64,000 bases of DNA, from assembly GCF_014672715.2 (NCBI RefSeq), contig NZ_CP058566.2, positions 1,674,001-1,738,000 on the forward strand. The letters run 5' to 3'. Origin of the DNA: Dehalogenimonas etheniformans (lineage in GTDB: Bacteria; Chloroflexota; Dehalococcoidia; Dehalococcoidales; Dehalococcoidaceae). The position numbers and the translations under genes were made by a program. The notes beneath the pieces are model-generated. The model did no database searches and had not been told where the DNA came from. It worked only from the letters and a program-made list of their open reading frames with translations. Below are positions 62,719-64,000 of the stretch, piece by piece (positions within the stretch are counted from its first letter, which is position 1; each line of letters begins with the position of its first letter).

Positions 62719-62862
62719 ATGGGACAACGAGACAAAGGCGGAAGAGAACAGAAAAAGGCTAAAAAAGATGCCTCCAAGCCGATCGTTTCATCTTCTTTCA
62801 CACCGCCACCCCCACCTGTCGAAGTAATGAAGACCAAGGGCAAGAAACCCAAGGCTGAATAA
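62719..62862 (+). CDS. Small basic proline-rich protein, 47 aa
   Basis: ATG 62719 follows GAGGG at 6 bases. The protein starts MGQRDKGGREQKKAKKDASK, has a short FTPPPPPVEV stretch and ends KTKGKKPKAE, so it is strongly basic and probably unstructured. Similar small Lys-rich proteins occur near rnc or ribosomal genes. It ends 15 bp before acyP. Function unknown. Confidence 0.6.
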   Translation: MGQRDKGGREQKKAKKDASKPIVSSSFTPPPPPVEVMKTKGKKPKAE

Positions 62863-62877
62863 CGGGCAACCATCAAA

Positions 62878-63159
62878 ATGTCTAAAACCACGGCGGTGCG
62901 CCTGTCATTCGGCGGGAGGGTGCAGGGAGTGAATTTCCGAGATTTCACCAGACGGGAGGCCGCCGGTTTTAAAATCGTGGGTTATGTCAAGAATATGCCT
63001 GACGGAACCCTCGAAGTTATCGCCGAAGGCCAACGGCCGGACCTACTCCACTTTATCGAAGTCCTCATGTCCGGTCCACCCGGCGCGATCGTCAATACAG
63101 TCGACACCCAATGGGTCGAGCCAACCGGTGCATACTCCGATTTCCGCATAGCGTTTTAG
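62878..63159 (+). CDS. acyP: Acylphosphatase
   Basis: A 93-residue enzyme hydrolysing acyl phosphates. The signature GRVQGVNFRDFTRREA (residues 13-28) has the catalytic Arg, and GYVKNMPDGTLEVIAEG has the catalytic Asn. The usual Gly before Phe is Asn here (GVNFR), a small variation. The start follows the small proline-rich gene on the same strand. Confidence 0.93.
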   Translation: MSKTTAVRLSFGGRVQGVNFRDFTRREAAGFKIVGYVKNMPDGTLEVIAEGQRPDLLHFIEVLMSGPPGAIVNTVDTQWVEPTGAYSDFRIAF

Positions 63160-63231
63160 AATCTCCACTCTCCCCTTTTTCCCGTTCATTCTATTGTTCA
63201 GCAGAGAATTTAAAGGATATAATCTGACGCC

Positions 63232-63876
63232 ATGAAATTCGCCTGGTATTACCGGTTGGTGCGCCTGTCTGCGAGAATCGTATTCATACTCACCCGGGTC
63301 AAAATCATCGGCAAGGAAAACGTGCCAACTTCCGGCCCAATGCTGGTTTGCAGCAACCACATTCACCTGGCCGATCCGCCGCTTTTAGGTCTCAATCTGC
63401 CTAGATATCCTGTTTATTTCCTCGCCAAGAAGGAACTCTTTAACAATAAATTCGTCGGATTTATTTTCAGGGGATCCGGCACCATACCGGTTAACCGCAC
63501 CGGCGTCTCCGGCGAAGGCATCAAATTATCCCAGTCCGCTTTTAAACGGGGCGGTGCGATCATCATCTTCCCGGAAGGCAAGCGCAACCCGGCGGCGACA
63601 TTGTGCCAAGCTCTGCCCGGGGCGGCTTACCTGGCAGCCACCTTCGGAGTGCCGGTGGTCCCAACAGCCATCCTCGGCACCGAGAACATCAAAGGTAAAT
63701 GGTGGTTTTTGAAGCCGCGGACGGTCACCATCAAGTTCGGTAAACCATTCAACCTGGATGCAGGCTCGGATAAGAACGATAGGGACGCACTCGCCGCCCA
63801 AGGCGAGCGGATAATGAAAGCGATCGCCGAACTGCTGCCGCAGGCAAATCGCGGCGTGTACGGGGAAGAAGCGTGA
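63232..63876 (+). CDS. plsC: 1-acyl-sn-glycerol-3-phosphate acyltransferase
   Basis: A 214-residue membrane-associated acyltransferase making phosphatidic acid. It has the HX4D motif in SNHIHLADPP (His 43, Asp 48), the FPEGKRNP substrate motif at about 107-114 and VPVVPTAILG. The first 25 residues are hydrophobic/basic and may anchor it. Its stop overlaps the ispH start as GTGA, so the two are translationally coupled. Confidence 0.94.
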   Translation: MKFAWYYRLVRLSARIVFILTRVKIIGKENVPTSGPMLVCSNHIHLADPPLLGLNLPRYPVYFLAKKELFNNKFVGFIFRGSGTIPVNRTGVSGEGIKLSQSAFKRGGAIIIFPEGKRNPAATLCQALPGAAYLAATFGVPVVPTAILGTENIKGKWWFLKPRTVTIKFGKPFNLDAGSDKNDRDALAAQGERIMKAIAELLPQANRGVYGEEA

Positions 63877-64000
63877 AAATCGAACGGGCGGCGGACCTCG
63901 GTTTCTGCTTCGGGGTCAGGCGTGCCCTCGGCATTCTTGAAGATGCGGCACGCCAAAAAGGCGGAGTCGAAACCCTCGGCGCCTTGGTGCATAACCGCCA
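63873..64000 (+). CDS. ispH: 4-hydroxy-3-methylbut-2-enyl diphosphate reductase, start only
   Basis: It starts at GTG 63873 and is cut by the window end after 42 codons. The visible part, ADLGFCFGVRRALGIL and LGALVHNR, has the first cluster Cys and the typical IspH N-terminus. It makes the last step of the MEP isoprenoid pathway with a 4Fe-4S cluster. The coupling with plsC suggests joint membrane-lipid and isoprenoid supply. Confidence 0.95.
   Translation, partial: MKIERAADLGFCFGVRRALGILEDAARQKGGVETLGALVHNR

Overview
The window looks like chromosome of an organohalide-respiring Dehalococcoidia (Chloroflexota), most like Dehalogenimonas. The main evidence is a Tat-exported reductive dehalogenase gene with its membrane anchor (rdhA-rdhB, 10.3-12.3 kb) beside a B12-dependent (class II) ribonucleotide reductase, several rdh-type two-component regulators, IspH of the MEP pathway and a CIRCE-controlled hsp20. 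The assignment comes from protein recognition only; no database search was run.

Layout. 0-4.1 kb: a leftward sulfur amino-acid operon, Rrf2 regulator - metY - metX - metW - cysK, with a palindromic operator candidate. 4.4-19 kb: an AT-rich accessory region. It holds a corrinoid-fold-like protein, a DUF1638-PAS histidine kinase and an OmpR-type regulator; an orphan OmpR-type regulator; rdhBA, nrdJ and a DUF2795 gene; and a module (stand-alone receiver, DUF2795 protein, structured RNA) that is intact once and decayed a second time next to a second orphan regulator. Remnants of a third regulator, a possible radical-SAM gene, an IS21 istB and an unrecognised gene mark this as a rearrangement hotspot. 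19.4-21 kb: an IS110-family element with a candidate bridge-RNA region. 21-27 kb: an HTH/coiled-coil protein and a copper module (copZ, copA, small membrane protein). 27-28 kb: hairpin-rich non-coding DNA. 28-30 kb: NfeD-like protein and flotillin.

30.2-36.4 kb is a defence-type island. An Ec67-like retron (msr-msd RNA plus a reverse transcriptase fused to a TOPRIM domain) is split by an IS1595-family transposon of 2401 bp with an 8-bp target duplication. The transposon carries its own DNA adenine methyltransferase and a PD-(D/E)XK nuclease, so it appears to be a mobile restriction-modification unit. A DUF3800 gene follows.

36.4-50 kb: housekeeping and accessory genes, including a saccharopine-dehydrogenase-like protein, an AlkA-DUF488 pair, a UPF0489 protein, hsp20, an EamA transporter preceded by a Val/Ile-rich leader peptide and an SD-sequestering hairpin, and a NarL-type two-component system. 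50.5-60.7 kb: one gene for a 3425-residue secreted repeat protein with a recent internal duplication. 61-64 kb: a 26-codon valS start fragment, tRNA-Glu and tRNA-Gln, a 38-residue membrane protein, rnc, a small proline-rich protein, acyP, plsC and the start of ispH.
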